Shown: in pieces, positions 23,098 to 32,154 of the stretch
Position numbering within the stretch: position 1 is the stretch's first letter
Layout: each line of letters opens with the position of its first letter
Source: Toxorhynchites rutilus septentrionalis
Taxonomy: Eukaryota; Arthropoda; Insecta; Diptera; Culicidae
Direction of reading: 5' to 3'
Assembly: GCF_029784135.1 (NCBI RefSeq)
Contig: NC_073746.1
Location: forward strand, 33,200,387 to 33,264,386
DNA: 64,000 nucleotides
Translations under genes and position numbers: made by a program
The notes under the pieces: generated by a model
What the model was told of the DNA's origin: nothing
What the model saw: only the letters and a program-made list of their open reading frames with translations
The model's database searches: none

Positions 23098-23409
23098 TAT
23101 CTTGTTGAAATTCTAACTGTTTGTGTTGCGACGAAATAGAATCAGGGTGGTCTTATAGAAATTGGACAGAGTGTATTTGATGTGTGTATTGATCAATTTG
23201 TATCTGTCAAAAAGATTAAAATCAAACGGTCAAACAGTGTATAAGCACCCTAACGCTTACGTGCATGCAAAGAAAACCAAAGCATTCAATGCACAGGAGA
23301 AACGGGAACCTTATACGATACGAGGTTTAAAAAAAATCGGATAGGGTTGCTCTATTGAACGGGACTACCGTTGGCTTTGTAATAATTTGTTTGTATTGAT
23401 GAAATTATT

Positions 23410-23715
23410 GCGTGTATGTATTTGCTATGCCAATTTATCCAGGTTCCTTGGTTTTGATGGCTGTGTTGGGGAAACTGTAAATCGGACTAATCAAAACGGG
23501 GCAGTTGGGGAGATTAGATAGCGCTTGACATTTTACAGTTATGCAATTGCTTATCTCAGGAAAAATTACATTTTATCAATTGTGGTAGATGCAAACATCT
23601 TTCCGATCTATTAATAAATGTTCAAGTTATAAGCATTCGAAATCTTTAATTTTTTCCTGCATATGCTGTGTTTATATTTTATTTTACTCCGCATATATTC
23701 CGGTTAGACGTAGTC
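23410..23715 (-). mobile_element. 5' fragment of a palindrome-ended element, class R/B head
   Basis: The minus strand reads GGGACTACGTCTAACCGGAA and then the shared head (ATGCTTATAACTTGAACATT, GATGTTTGCATC, ATGTCAAGCGCTATCTAA, CCAACTGCCCCGTTTTGATT). Homology fades near 23410 and no 3' end is visible. Confidence 0.65.
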
Positions 23716-24904
23716 CCACTTCAAAAGTAGTTTAATCGAACATTACGAAAAGAAACCAACTCAGAAAAAAGATAATGGGGCACTTTTGTTGTTATCAAGC
23801 GAAACAAAATAGAACCAATTTTGAACTCATAGAATGGGTGAATGGACAGCCCAATTTGTAAATGCGAGACTCTTTCCAGTCTTGGAATCTTGAAAACGAA
23901 ACCTTATACAACAGTTAAAAGCTACTTTAAGTTTGTTGATTTATTGTTTAATGGCATTGGTGTATACAAAATCATATCATGAAATGAGGAAAAACTAGTG
24001 TTTTGAATAGTTTGATTTAACTTTTACGTCTAAATGTTTAGTAATAGAATGTAACTTTTAAGCAAACCAAACATTTTACCAAATAATATGTGATTCTCAA
24101 CTTGAATTAGGCGTAAAAATAACGCCAAGATTATTAAATTCAATGGAAAATAGGATTGGTTCATTATTGATTGAAGGCAGTTGATGTTCTTAACCTTGCT
24201 ATGGTCATTGCTCTAGTTTTGAAAGAATGCTAATTGGTCTAATATTAGAGACATCAGAACAATTTGTAGACTTTTATTAGGTATAATTTTGACCATTTTT
24301 CATGATTGGGGACTCAGAAGAAATATTAGGAATCATAATTGTTTACGCACCGTTTAGGCACCTGAGAAACCCTAACATTTTCTACATATATACCGAAGAA
24401 CGAATTATGCCAAATATAGTCCTATTAATCGTATGATGAGCAACTGTAACGAACACAGTGAAATAAAAAAATGTAACCATGTCAAGGTTAATGCTTAAAG
24501 ACTATCTGAATGGCAAAAAATATAGTTAAATTTCACTGTAATATTTGGGCAGCATATTTAATCTAAGCTGATTTGACGAAATAAATAAATAAATAAATTT
24601 ATTTTTTGATTACGTAACTTGTTAAAATTCTCTTTTGAATTAAACTTTAGTTTTAAGTAGTATTAAGAATGTATAGGTCTACAATTTTGATTGACGACAA
24701 TAAATAAATAAAGAAACTATGTATTTAATAAGGTTATTGAATGGAATTTCATAATCTTGCACATTCTGAAACAAAAGTCATAAGTGTTTTAAGGTAAATA
24801 AGTAGTGGACTCTTCATTACCTATTGTAAAATTAGAAGATACATAGTTATTTATGGTAATTTACATGCTGATTTTCATTGATGCTAGGTAATGCTGAATC
24901 CTTA
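23716..24904. other. No recognisable gene
   Basis: Very AT-rich with several AATAAATAAATA tracts. It could contain a decayed downstream part of the retrotransposon at 24905-25525, but no motif supports that. Confidence 0.4.
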
Positions 24905-25525
24905 GAAGAAACACATATTTTTTTTAGTATTTCTCCACAACTGTTTATTAGTTTCGCAAACATCAAACGATCGTTGATCATAGTTCTGTTTTGCTATTTT
25001 GATCTTTGAGACAACTCTGTTCCTAAATCTCTTGTAATGTGATTCTTTGAGCAGAGACTTACTCTTTTTCGAATTTATATGTGCAATGTCCCTATCCATT
25101 ATCGCCTTTCCAATTTCAAAATCAAATCATGGAAGATTTTCATTCAATATTTCTATCAGAGAATCGGGATCATTCGAACTGTAAAAGGAATCCCAACTGC
25201 ATTCAGAAAGCAATGTTCAAGAGTACTAGAATCACAATTGTTATAGTCACGGTAGTAGAATTCATCAGCAGCATAATTCATACACAGATCAAGTGAACAG
25301 AAAATCAAATCATGATGAGAAATTCCAGGTATTGATACTTGATTGAGTTTCAAAACTAGGTCAAGACTGTCGGTTAAAAGCAGATCAAGTAACGAACATC
25401 CGTTTTGATGGAAAAAGTTGGTTCAAAAGTGACATCATAGTATGATCATGTAGAAAGCGCATTTCTAAGTCGTTGAACTTTTGCATTCTCAACTTGCAGA
25501 TTGGTGTTGAAATCGCCAACTATGA
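24905..25525 (-). pseudogene. Non-LTR retrotransposon endonuclease remnant
   Basis: Reading the minus strand, VGDFN (about 25516-25502) is the APE-type endonuclease GDFN motif. A frameshifted SLDLVLKLNQVSIPG follows, then SHHDLIFCSLDL, equivalent to the SDHxxI catalytic block with the first Asp changed to His, then YYRDYNN. After another shift comes SKSLLKESHYKRFRNRVVSK, like the endonuclease-RT linker. The RT domain is not seen. Order and spacing fit Jockey/CR1/L2-like elements; the clade is not certain. Confidence 0.7.
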
Positions 25526-26657
25526 AAGAAGATTCTTACTTTGATTTATATTCATCAAAAATTTAAAAAACGAAATCGGAAAATAAACAATTTCTATCAT
25601 TGTGACTGATTGATTTTTATTTTTTATTTTCATTGACTTTTGCGTTGATATAAATATGCCGGTAGACAAATATATATTGTATATTTGTTCAATTGATGGC
25701 ATGAATAAAACGGAGATACATTAGATACTGCTTCATTCATCATGTTGTACAAAATTAATATTTATATTTGTCTGCCAGTATATTTATATAAACGCAGAGT
25801 TTGACTGAACAAGTTTATGATTCGACCTTTTCATGAATTACGGTCCAGTTCTCCTCTCTTATTAATGGTACAGAAAGTACTAAAACGTGGCCTTTCAATT
25901 AATATTCTCGTACATACTTACCTAAAACAAGTGCGTAATGAGTGCCCTCATCTAAATAAAACAAGCATGGACCTAACGAGAGTGAATAGATTGATCCCCT
26001 CTCTCCGGCAAGCAAAAATCGACCAGCCTAAAAGCAAAGTTTCCAACATACTTTCTAATCACGAAGCAATTTGGACCGACATTTTGAGCTCAAGTGACAT
26101 AACATATTTCCCAGTGCTGCTCATTTGAATATGAAAACAACCCCACACTCCGAAACCCCAGCCTTGAGGGTAACATTGGGCAATGTTTGGTTCGCTCGAA
26201 GGCTGCCTCCAACCGGAAGCATCGGAGGCATTTGTCCCGTCTCGGACTCCCTTCGCAAAGTATCCCTCTGAAGCTTAAAAGCGGGACAACATTTGCATGT
26301 TCAAATTGTTGGTCATATTTTCCGCAAAAGTACTCAGTACCATGACCCACTCGATTGCGCTCCGAGTTTTGACAAAGGCGATTTCCATATCCGACCGAGA
26401 GGTTCAGAAATGGAACTGCCATAAATTGGCCTTCGGTGAGGCAACTGGACGATCGATGTATGACCGAAAACTGCACCAATTGGTCGGAGTGTTAAGCAGG
26501 AAAATATTGGAAATATTGACACACAGTTGTTCATTCATTCGTGGCGACCTCGATAACGAAATGCCTTATTTAGAATTAAATTTTACACGGCTCAGTGGTT
26601 AATTCTAGTGCACTGATTTGCAGCGTTGAAGTTTTTTTATTCCTCTCTTTACTTATC
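25526..26657. other. No recognised gene; unresolved open frames
   Basis: Frames at 25817-26128 (plus, 103 residues) and 26090-26479 (minus, 129 residues) are longer than most chance frames here, and the sequence has no repeat partner. I recognise no domain. Single-copy host sequence is possible. Confidence 0.35.
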
Positions 26658-26901
26658 TTAACACGTGAAGCCGTTTCCATCCAGCGCGCATTAACAGCGT
26701 TCTCGAAGATACTTATTGTATAGATAGAAAATAGTCAGCAATTCGACTAGAAAGTAGTCACATTTTGTAAAACATCAGAAAACAAACCGTATATATTTTT
26801 ATTATATTGTTTTATAACTGTTAGTCCCAGTCAATCAGCACATTCCTACCAAACAGCTCAACGTCGGCCCCTAAGGACCGACGCTGGGCTTAACGTGTTA
26901 A
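26658..26901. mobile_element. TTAA-flanked MITE (piggyBac-like), 244 bp
   Basis: Begins TTAACACGTGAAGCC and ends with the inverted GGGCTTAACGTGTTAA, so TTAA flanks CACGT termini. TTAA target duplication is diagnostic of piggyBac-type transposition. It shares the TTAACACGT end with the element at 34029. Confidence 0.65.
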
Positions 26902-27252
26902 GTAACTGGTTGAGTTTGTTATGACGGGAACACGCCATGGCTAAATCCTAATTGCAAATTCCGAGAATGCGCGTGATGATATTGCAAGTCGAAAGAAATT
27001 CCTTGACGAAAAATATTCCGGCTTGAACGAAAATCTGATAAACACAACACCTCTTGCGAAAAGCTCTTTCATTTATTAAACAATCAAATATTTTCACTAT
27101 AAAACTAGAATGGAACATTCAATGTTAAATGGATCGATTCCATGGATTTCCACACACAATTGATCATTTTGCTAACCACTTGCATTGTTCGTTCAAATGT
27201 AAAAATACTAATTATGCACGCGCCCGAATCACGATGCGATACTAATTCTTTT
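26902..27252. other. No recognisable gene
   Basis: Spacer between the TTAA MITE and the next palindrome-ended element. Confidence 0.45.
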
Positions 27253-27603
27253 GACGTAGGATTACGTCTTTCGGGAACATATTGGGGTACAAATTGAAAA
27301 ACGAATATGAAAAATGTCCAATTTCAAACGCTTATTGCTCAGTCATTTCATGACGGATTGATGAGATTTTTACATCAAAACATTGCGGCACTCTATAACA
27401 ATTTTTCACCTTGAATAAAATAATTTATATCATGTAATTAACTATCGAACAATTGAAAAATCTCAACTCCTATCCAAATGGTACTGATTGGTCGAAATTG
27501 ACGTCATTTCTTTTTCGCCTGCTTCGCTTCTTTCGTTCCCCGATAAGTCAAATATTTGCATGTCGAGCGAGTGGGGGGCGCCTATTTCTCACATACCAAC
27601 TGA

Positions 27604-27611
27604 TATAAAAG
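27604..27611 (+). promoter_or_regulatory. TATA box of the H4-like unit
   Basis: TATAAAAG lies 36 bp upstream of the GAGAC hairpin, so the hairpin would fall at the 5' end of a transcript. An inverted CCAAT (ATTGG) occurs upstream near 27488. Confidence 0.5.
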
Positions 27612-27639
27612 GACGGTAGCATTTTTGGATTTCTCTTTA

Positions 27640-27671
27640 GAGACGAATGAACTCTCAGAGTTTAAAGTCTC
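27640..27671 (+). ncRNA. GAGAC...GTCTC hairpin motif
   Basis: GAGAC GAATG AACTC-TCA-GAGTT TAAA GTCTC folds as two stacked stems. An identical copy lies at 41754-41785. Related copies are at 40351, 42719, 31300 (minus) and 57475 (minus). The minus-strand copy at 31300 has GAGGC/GCCTC, a compensatory change. Function unknown. Confidence 0.5.
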
Positions 27672-27919
27672 TCTAATTCATTACCTGTTACCTGGATTTC
27701 TCATTCTCGTTCAACGCTCAGATCGGCAAACATCTGGGCTTCTAGTGTGCAGTGCTCTACAAATCAACCAACACCATACGGTGCGGCAAAGGAGAGGAAG
27801 CCATCGGCAACCAACGATGGATGCGGTGCGGCAAAGGGAGCAAAAAAGAGGAAGCAGCGGAGAGCATCGAATTAAATCTAGTGTGCATTGCTGGTGCACT
27901 CCTCTTCACATCAACAATT

Positions 27920-27993
27920 GGATGCGGCAAAGGAGGCCGAGGAGCGAAGTGCATGGTATCACACTCACTATCCGTCGTTTAGCTCGTCGTGGT
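27920..27993 (+). pseudogene. Histone H4 remnant
   Basis: GCGKGGRGAK (27920-27949) resembles the H4 N-terminus (GRGKGGKG...GGAK). After a frame-changing deletion ITLTIRRLARRG (27958-27993) matches H4 ITKPAIRRLARRG. Two further GCGKG-like starts upstream (near 27780 and 27828), each after CTAGTGTGCA-type sequence, suggest local duplication of the 5' UTR and start. The following lysine-rich frame resembles no specific histone. A 212-residue frame spanning this is not a real protein. Confidence 0.75.
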
Positions 27994-28143
27994 TGTGCCA
28001 ATCAAACCCTCGCAAATCGACGCACAGAAGCCGATGGCGCCAAAGTCAAGGGAAGCATTAGCGAATCCGTAAAAGCTACCGCTCCCAAAACTAAACTACT
28101 ACATCCGACGCAGCAGATTCCGTACAACCCATTAAACCATTCC

Positions 28144-28159
28144 AGTCCTTCTCAGGACT
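28144..28159 (+). ncRNA. Histone mRNA 3' stem-loop-like hairpin
   Basis: AGTCCT-TCTC-AGGACT has six Watson-Crick pairs and a four-base loop, followed after about 20 nt by CAAAAGAGTTTA. Compared with the other three stem-loops here, the terminal G-C pair is replaced by A-T, a compensatory change. It lies about 150 bp downstream of the H4 remnant on the same strand, the position expected of a histone 3' end. Confidence 0.75.
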
Positions 28160-28260
28160 ATCAATTTGTTTTGAAACAAAAGAGTTTATTTTACTGTTTT
28201 CCACTTACCACAAAAACTATAACTATGATCAAAAATACTGTTTATTTTTACATTTTCTAC

Positions 28261-28474
28261 TAACAACTAACAGGGAACCATTATATCACGTCTAGAAATG
28301 TCTAAAATTTTCGTAGGGGCATATTGCAATAACCGATTCATTCGAGGAAATGTCTATAAGTATTCGATTAATCGAGCGAATATTCGTTGACCAGACATCG
28401 ATAAAAGTTACGTCAAATATAATTTTAAATAAACATCGAAGTGCTAAATAATATATTTTTAATGAAATCGTTTT
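28261..28474. other. No recognisable gene
   Basis: Short spacer between two class A elements. AAAGTTACGTCAAAT near 28404 might be a decayed end of the first one. Confidence 0.4.
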
Positions 28475-28744
28475 GGCGAAGGATTACATCTTTCGGGAAC
28501 ATATTGGGGTACAAATTGAAAATCGAAAATCGAGTACATTGTGAAAATTGTCCAATTTCAAACGCTTATTGCTCAGTCATTTCTTGATGGATTGATGAAA
28601 TTTTTGCGTCAATCGATTTCGGCACACCATAATTCTTTTTTTATATTGAAGAAAATAATATATGTTATGAAACTAATTATTGAACAATTGGAAAATCTCA
28701 ACCCCTATCCGAACGGAAATACCCACTTTTGATTGGTCGAAATT

Positions 28745-28940
28745 GACGACACATGCGGCGGTTCCGCAACAGAAACATCAAAACCAAGCAGCCTGGGGGA
28801 AGTCGGCATTGCAAATACATGAAAGAAGGGGGAGCTTTTGCTCCCAGCGAAATGTGTTCCCTAACAGAGACATCTAAACCAAGCTGCCTGGGGGAAATCG
28901 ACATTGCAAATATATGCAAGTCGGGGGCATTTTTGTATTG
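28745..28940 (+). repeat. 95-bp tandem units, two copies
   Basis: Units contain CCAAGC(A/T)GCCTGGGGGAA, TTGCAAATACATG and GGGGGAGCTTTTG. The GCCTGGGG landmarks are 95 bp apart. The same units recur at 36620, 32590, 59460 and 51156. Confidence 0.85.
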
Positions 28941-29668
28941 AAAGTAAGGTGAGTGATACGATTAATTTTAGCAAATAAAATTTAAATTTGGAACTTTAAT
29001 GTTGATTGCTTCGTGAAATTTCATATCAATAACCGATATATTGTGAAAAATATAGCACAAGTGTAAGTGTAAAATTGTATATGGTAGCAGTTGTGTTAAA
29101 AATGACTTGATATATGAAACGATTTATTTCAATTCTCATAAATGAAAACCAAGGTGTGTTCCCGCTCGAGAACGGGTCGTTCGATTTAAGCTGTCTGTTT
29201 TGTTGTGTTCATTTTCACCCAAGGAAAGTTTGTACGGCATGAAAAATAGTAGAAAATGTGATTTCCCATATGCTCTACATATAGTATTAGGTGTTGTTAG
29301 TCCAATTAAAATTCGCGTTGGGTTGAATAAACACTTAGAAATTAAAAATTATAAAAAGAAAATTACTTTCTCCATTCCAAGTATGTTTTCTCTACATGTT
29401 TTTACTGATGAGAAAAATTGATGATTGTGTTCGGTATTGGTAATTATCTTATATATTGGTCAGTTTTTTTTTTTCTTTATTTCATCCATACATATCACAG
29501 GAGGTATCTAGTCTAGGATCACAGAGGGCGGTTTTCATCATATCTCGTTCCACTTCGGTATCTTTTATCTGATACACACCATCTAAAGAATGTTTACCAT
29601 CCTTCTGTCATCATCAATCGGTAAACACTGGTCGAGTGAACAAACAATACCCAACAACCAAACAAAAC

Positions 29669-29684
29669 GGTTCTTTTCAGGACC
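29669..29684 (+). ncRNA. Histone mRNA 3' stem-loop
   Basis: GGTTCT-TTTC-AGGACC fits the metazoan histone consensus GGYYYU-UHUH-ARRRCC and is preceded by CAAAAC and followed by ATCA. AAAGAG at 29699-29704 lies at a suitable distance for U7 snRNA pairing. The stem differs from the copy at 48651 by T-A versus C-G at pair 3 and T-G versus C-G at pair 4. Confidence 0.85.
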
Positions 29685-29775
29685 ATCAAATCATTATCAA
29701 AGAGTTTAACGAGGTAATTCTTCAAACATATCCAAAATCAACAGATCACCTAACGGAATCCTACGTCAACTATGC

Positions 29776-29796
29776 GGTCGTGTCTCGGACACAACC
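29776..29796 (+). other. Terminal 21-nt hairpin of the class A element
   Basis: Nine-base arms GGTCGTGTC and GACACAACC (one G-T type pair) around TCG. It sits nine bases after the inverted subterminal repeat and ten bases before the T-run boundary. Equivalent hairpins are at 10269, 20754, 33220, 36835, 47326, 48539, 59958 and 61652. Confidence 0.8.
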
Positions 29797-29806
29797 CTCC
29801 TGTGAC

Positions 29807-30574
29807 TTTTTTTCTCCATTTTGTGAGCATAACTAACACGAGCTTCAGTATAGCTACCGTTGCGTCAATTCGGATTGTGTAAATATAAAAATGAACCCGG
29901 GATCTATTCTGTACATGTCTGGTTGAACCTTTGCGGGAAATAGCGCACTCCATATGTACCACCCAACCAGCTGTAGTTGTTGGCTGCAGAATGCATTTAC
30001 CCAGTCGAATAATTTTTATTCACTTCACAATTTTCCCCCCTCGGGGGTGATGATGCTTTTTTAACGGCCGACTGAAGCACGCGAATGCAGGAAATAACAA
30101 TGCTTAGAAATATATATTCAAGCTCCATCCCGGTTTTTTGTAATATTTTTCTGTTTTGCTGAACGGTTCAACCATGCCATGCTGCTGTTTTGATGGCTCC
30201 ATTTCCGGTTTCCACTAACGGTAGCGCGCGCGAATGGTTGAGTGCGAAATTACCAGTTCCTCTCTAATGGATTTTACTAGTGGAGATTAAAGTGCTGTTC
30301 AAAGCAGAGAGTTTGCTGAATTTTTTTATTCATAAATTTACTTGATTGGCACAAACTTCTCGGTTATCTTTTGATACTTGTTGTCTCGCATGGCTACTTA
30401 TGGAAAAAAGAAGAAAACGTGATCTTTACAATTCCTTACACCTGGTCTGGAGGCGAAAACCATCAGCCTCTATTTTTTCGTAGAGTTCATTTTAAGCATA
30501 GTGTTTCTCAATTATCAATGCGAAGGATGATATGCGGAACCTTTGAGTTCGAAGTAAATTATTAATACGGTGAA
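29807..30574. other. No recognisable gene
   Basis: Nothing supported; possible host DNA. Confidence 0.45.
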
Positions 30575-30770
30575 AGTACGAGGTATCCCTATTAAATAAC
30601 GAGACTGATTACGAAAAAGGGTTATATTTCAAAAATTACGGTACAACGATATGCTCCCCTTAATTATAATCCCCTTGGCTTTCCATTGATCGAAGCAGTG
30701 CTGAAACTCTTGTGATGGCGTTCAGAAGCCGCGTCACTTTGTCCTCCGCCTCTTCAACGGACTGAAATCG
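30575..30770 (-). pseudogene. Mariner-family transposase C-terminal remnant
   Basis: On the minus strand, RFQSVEEAEDKVTRLLNAIT is followed by LLRSMESQGDYN, a stop and GEHIVV. This resembles the mariner C-terminus (FxSVEEV...L..I....F...F..W..R...C....GDYFEG). TATCCCTATTAAATAACGAG near 30583 could be part of the terminal repeat. A MITE has inserted at about 30771, and more of the remnant seems to continue at 31857-31950. Confidence 0.55.
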
Positions 30771-30771
30771 G

Positions 30772-31856
30772 GTAGGGGAAAAGGGGGAATTTGGACCACC
30801 TAAGCAAATCGCCTAATATTTCCAAACCAATAAGGTCTAAATAAAAAATGCATACTGAGCTACACTTGTTTTCTCTCAATCAATAATGTTTAATCATTAA
30901 ATCAAGCTTTAAACTACCAAATATATCATAAAATAAAAGAGATAATTTTGGACATTAAAATTTGATGCGGGGTGATTTGGACCATCTGTGGGGTGATTTG
31001 TTCCAGTGTGTGTTTCATTGAAAAAAACATACTTATGTTCATGTAAAGTATTTTGGGATAATGTTACAATCAGTAACAGTGTTCTGGGATCGATTTTTTT
31101 TCATTTATTGTTATCAAACTTACAGTTTCGCTGCATCAAATTGTTCCTCTTCTGTAGGCGAACAGAACTTTATTGCACAATACACGAAAAGTTTATTTAA
31201 TCAGCAGGAAAAACCTTAAAACCACGATCGGAAAACTCACATTTTTTTACAATCAACCTGTCGAATTTTACCAAATGATGATGATGATGTTGGATTAAAG
31301 AGGCTTTAAACTTTTCAGTTCTTTCGCCTCTAGCCTTGAGAAAGGCCTTGTGTTTTTTTTTAAATCAAATTTTGCGCATGCTCCCTCTACTCCCGTTTCC
31401 GGTAAATCATGTATATAGTGTAATAATCGTATAACATATGCTGGAAGAGAAATACGTTAGTAATGGTAGTAAATACGTCACCTGGTAGTAGAAATACGAA
31501 GTAATTATATCAAACACGCTGAAAGAAAATAAAATGAGAAATGATGTCTAGCCCAGGAAGCTGAAAGAGAATTATATGGTCATTAAAAGATATTAATTGA
31601 CTTGTGTGTCATCCACGCAAAAATTATATTCGAATGTCGGAAAAGAGCCTTTTTTTTTCAAAAAAATCAACATCTGTGTCTGTTGTTGTGGGTGTGTGTC
31701 TAAGTGAATTTTACCAAAAATTTTTCACGTTAGTTACATACGGTTCAACAATAAAAGAAGATGACATTATAAAAAATCCAAGTTGAGCCGTAATTTTTGA
31801 GATAAAGGGGTGGTCCAAATCACCCCGTATGTCCAACTCACCCCGTGTTACCCTAC
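30772..31856. mobile_element. MITE-like element, GTAGGGGAAAAGGGGGAAT termini
   Basis: Left end GGGTAGGGGAAAAGGGGGAA with TTTGGACCACC. Right end GGTCCAAATCACCCCGTATG ... CCCCGTGTTACCCTACC, which inverts to GGTAGGGTAACACGGGGTGA. The internal GGGGTGATTTGGACCATCTG near 30970 repeats the terminal sequence. No transposase. It interrupts the mariner remnant. Confidence 0.65.
31300..31347 (-). ncRNA. GAGGC/GCCTC hairpin next to a histone-like stem-loop
   Basis: The minus strand reads GGCCTT-TCTC-AAGGCT (31347-31332), then AGAGGC GAAAG AACT-GAAA-AGTT TAAA GCCTC (31330-31300). The second hairpin carries a compensatory A-to-G/T-to-C pair against the GAGAC/GTCTC copies. The same two-hairpin order, more decayed, occurs at 57475-57530. 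Confidence 0.5.
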
Positions 31857-31950
31857 CTTTCAACACTTGGAAAATAGAAAAAAGTCGCGTGAGGCTAGAT
31901 CTTTTCTGGCATTGCAAAATTTCCTGAGTGATGGACTTCTGTGAGAGAGG

Positions 31951-32154
31951 TATTATGAAGCTACATTAAAAATGGCAACGATTCATACAGCAAAACGTTC
32001 TTGAACAAAGTTTTGAATTTCATGCAAAAATAATGGATTTCTTTTTCCCAAACATAATTCATCACACTATGTAGAATTAAAAAGGTTTTTCGAAAAAAAT
32101 ATATTTTTAAAAGTATCGAAGGGGCATGTGTTTAGTTGAAAATATTTTTTACTT
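31951..32154. other. No recognisable gene
   Basis: Short spacer; nothing supported. Confidence 0.4.

Larger units (their letters stand above)
21178..23173 (+). mobile_element. Tc1-like DNA transposon (dead), hosting a nested element
   Basis: Terminal inverted repeats of 26 bp begin CACTCTGTCCAATTTCTATA and lie at 21178-21203 and 23148-23173, with TA at 21176-21177 and 23174-23175. It holds a broken Tc1-type transposase. A second transposon inserted at a TA (22179) splits it. Without that insert the element is about 1.08 kb, shorter than autonomous Tc1 elements, so it had also lost the rest of the transposase. Confidence 0.9.
27253..28260 (+). mobile_element. Palindrome-ended element, class A, 3'-truncated, carrying an H4 remnant
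   Basis: Begins GACGTAGGATTACGTCTTTC (27253) with the class A head (GGGAACATATTGGGG, CTTATTGCTCAGTCATTTCA, GATTGGTCGAAATTGACG). It then has a TATA box, a GAGAC/GTCTC hairpin, duplicated 5' UTR-like units, an H4-like fragment and a histone-type stem-loop. The expected inverted AATCCTACGTC and 21-nt hairpin are not found before the next element, so the right boundary is approximate. Confidence 0.6.
28475..29806 (+). mobile_element. Palindrome-ended element, class A, full length
   Basis: Begins GGCGAAGGATTACATC (a decayed GACGTAGGATTACGTC). It carries the class A head, two 95-bp tandem units (from about 28745), a block like that at 50660-51060, and a histone stem-loop. The inverted AATCCTACGTC is at 29757-29767. 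The closing hairpin GGTCGTGTC-TCG-GACACAACC is at 29776-29796, with a T-run ten bases later. It is the best reference copy: 48529-51761 matches it throughout in reverse. Confidence 0.75.

Noticed and set aside
27625..28263. 212-codon open frame that includes IRRLARRG
   Set aside because: It runs through a TATA-proximal region, decayed H4 sequence in more than one frame, a stem-loop and AT-rich DNA. It is not a single protein.
29636..29836. Shared 66-68 residue frame also at 48493-48699 (MNKQYPTTKQNG)
   Set aside because: The frame reads through the histone stem-loop and the element's terminal hairpin; conservation is of the DNA element.
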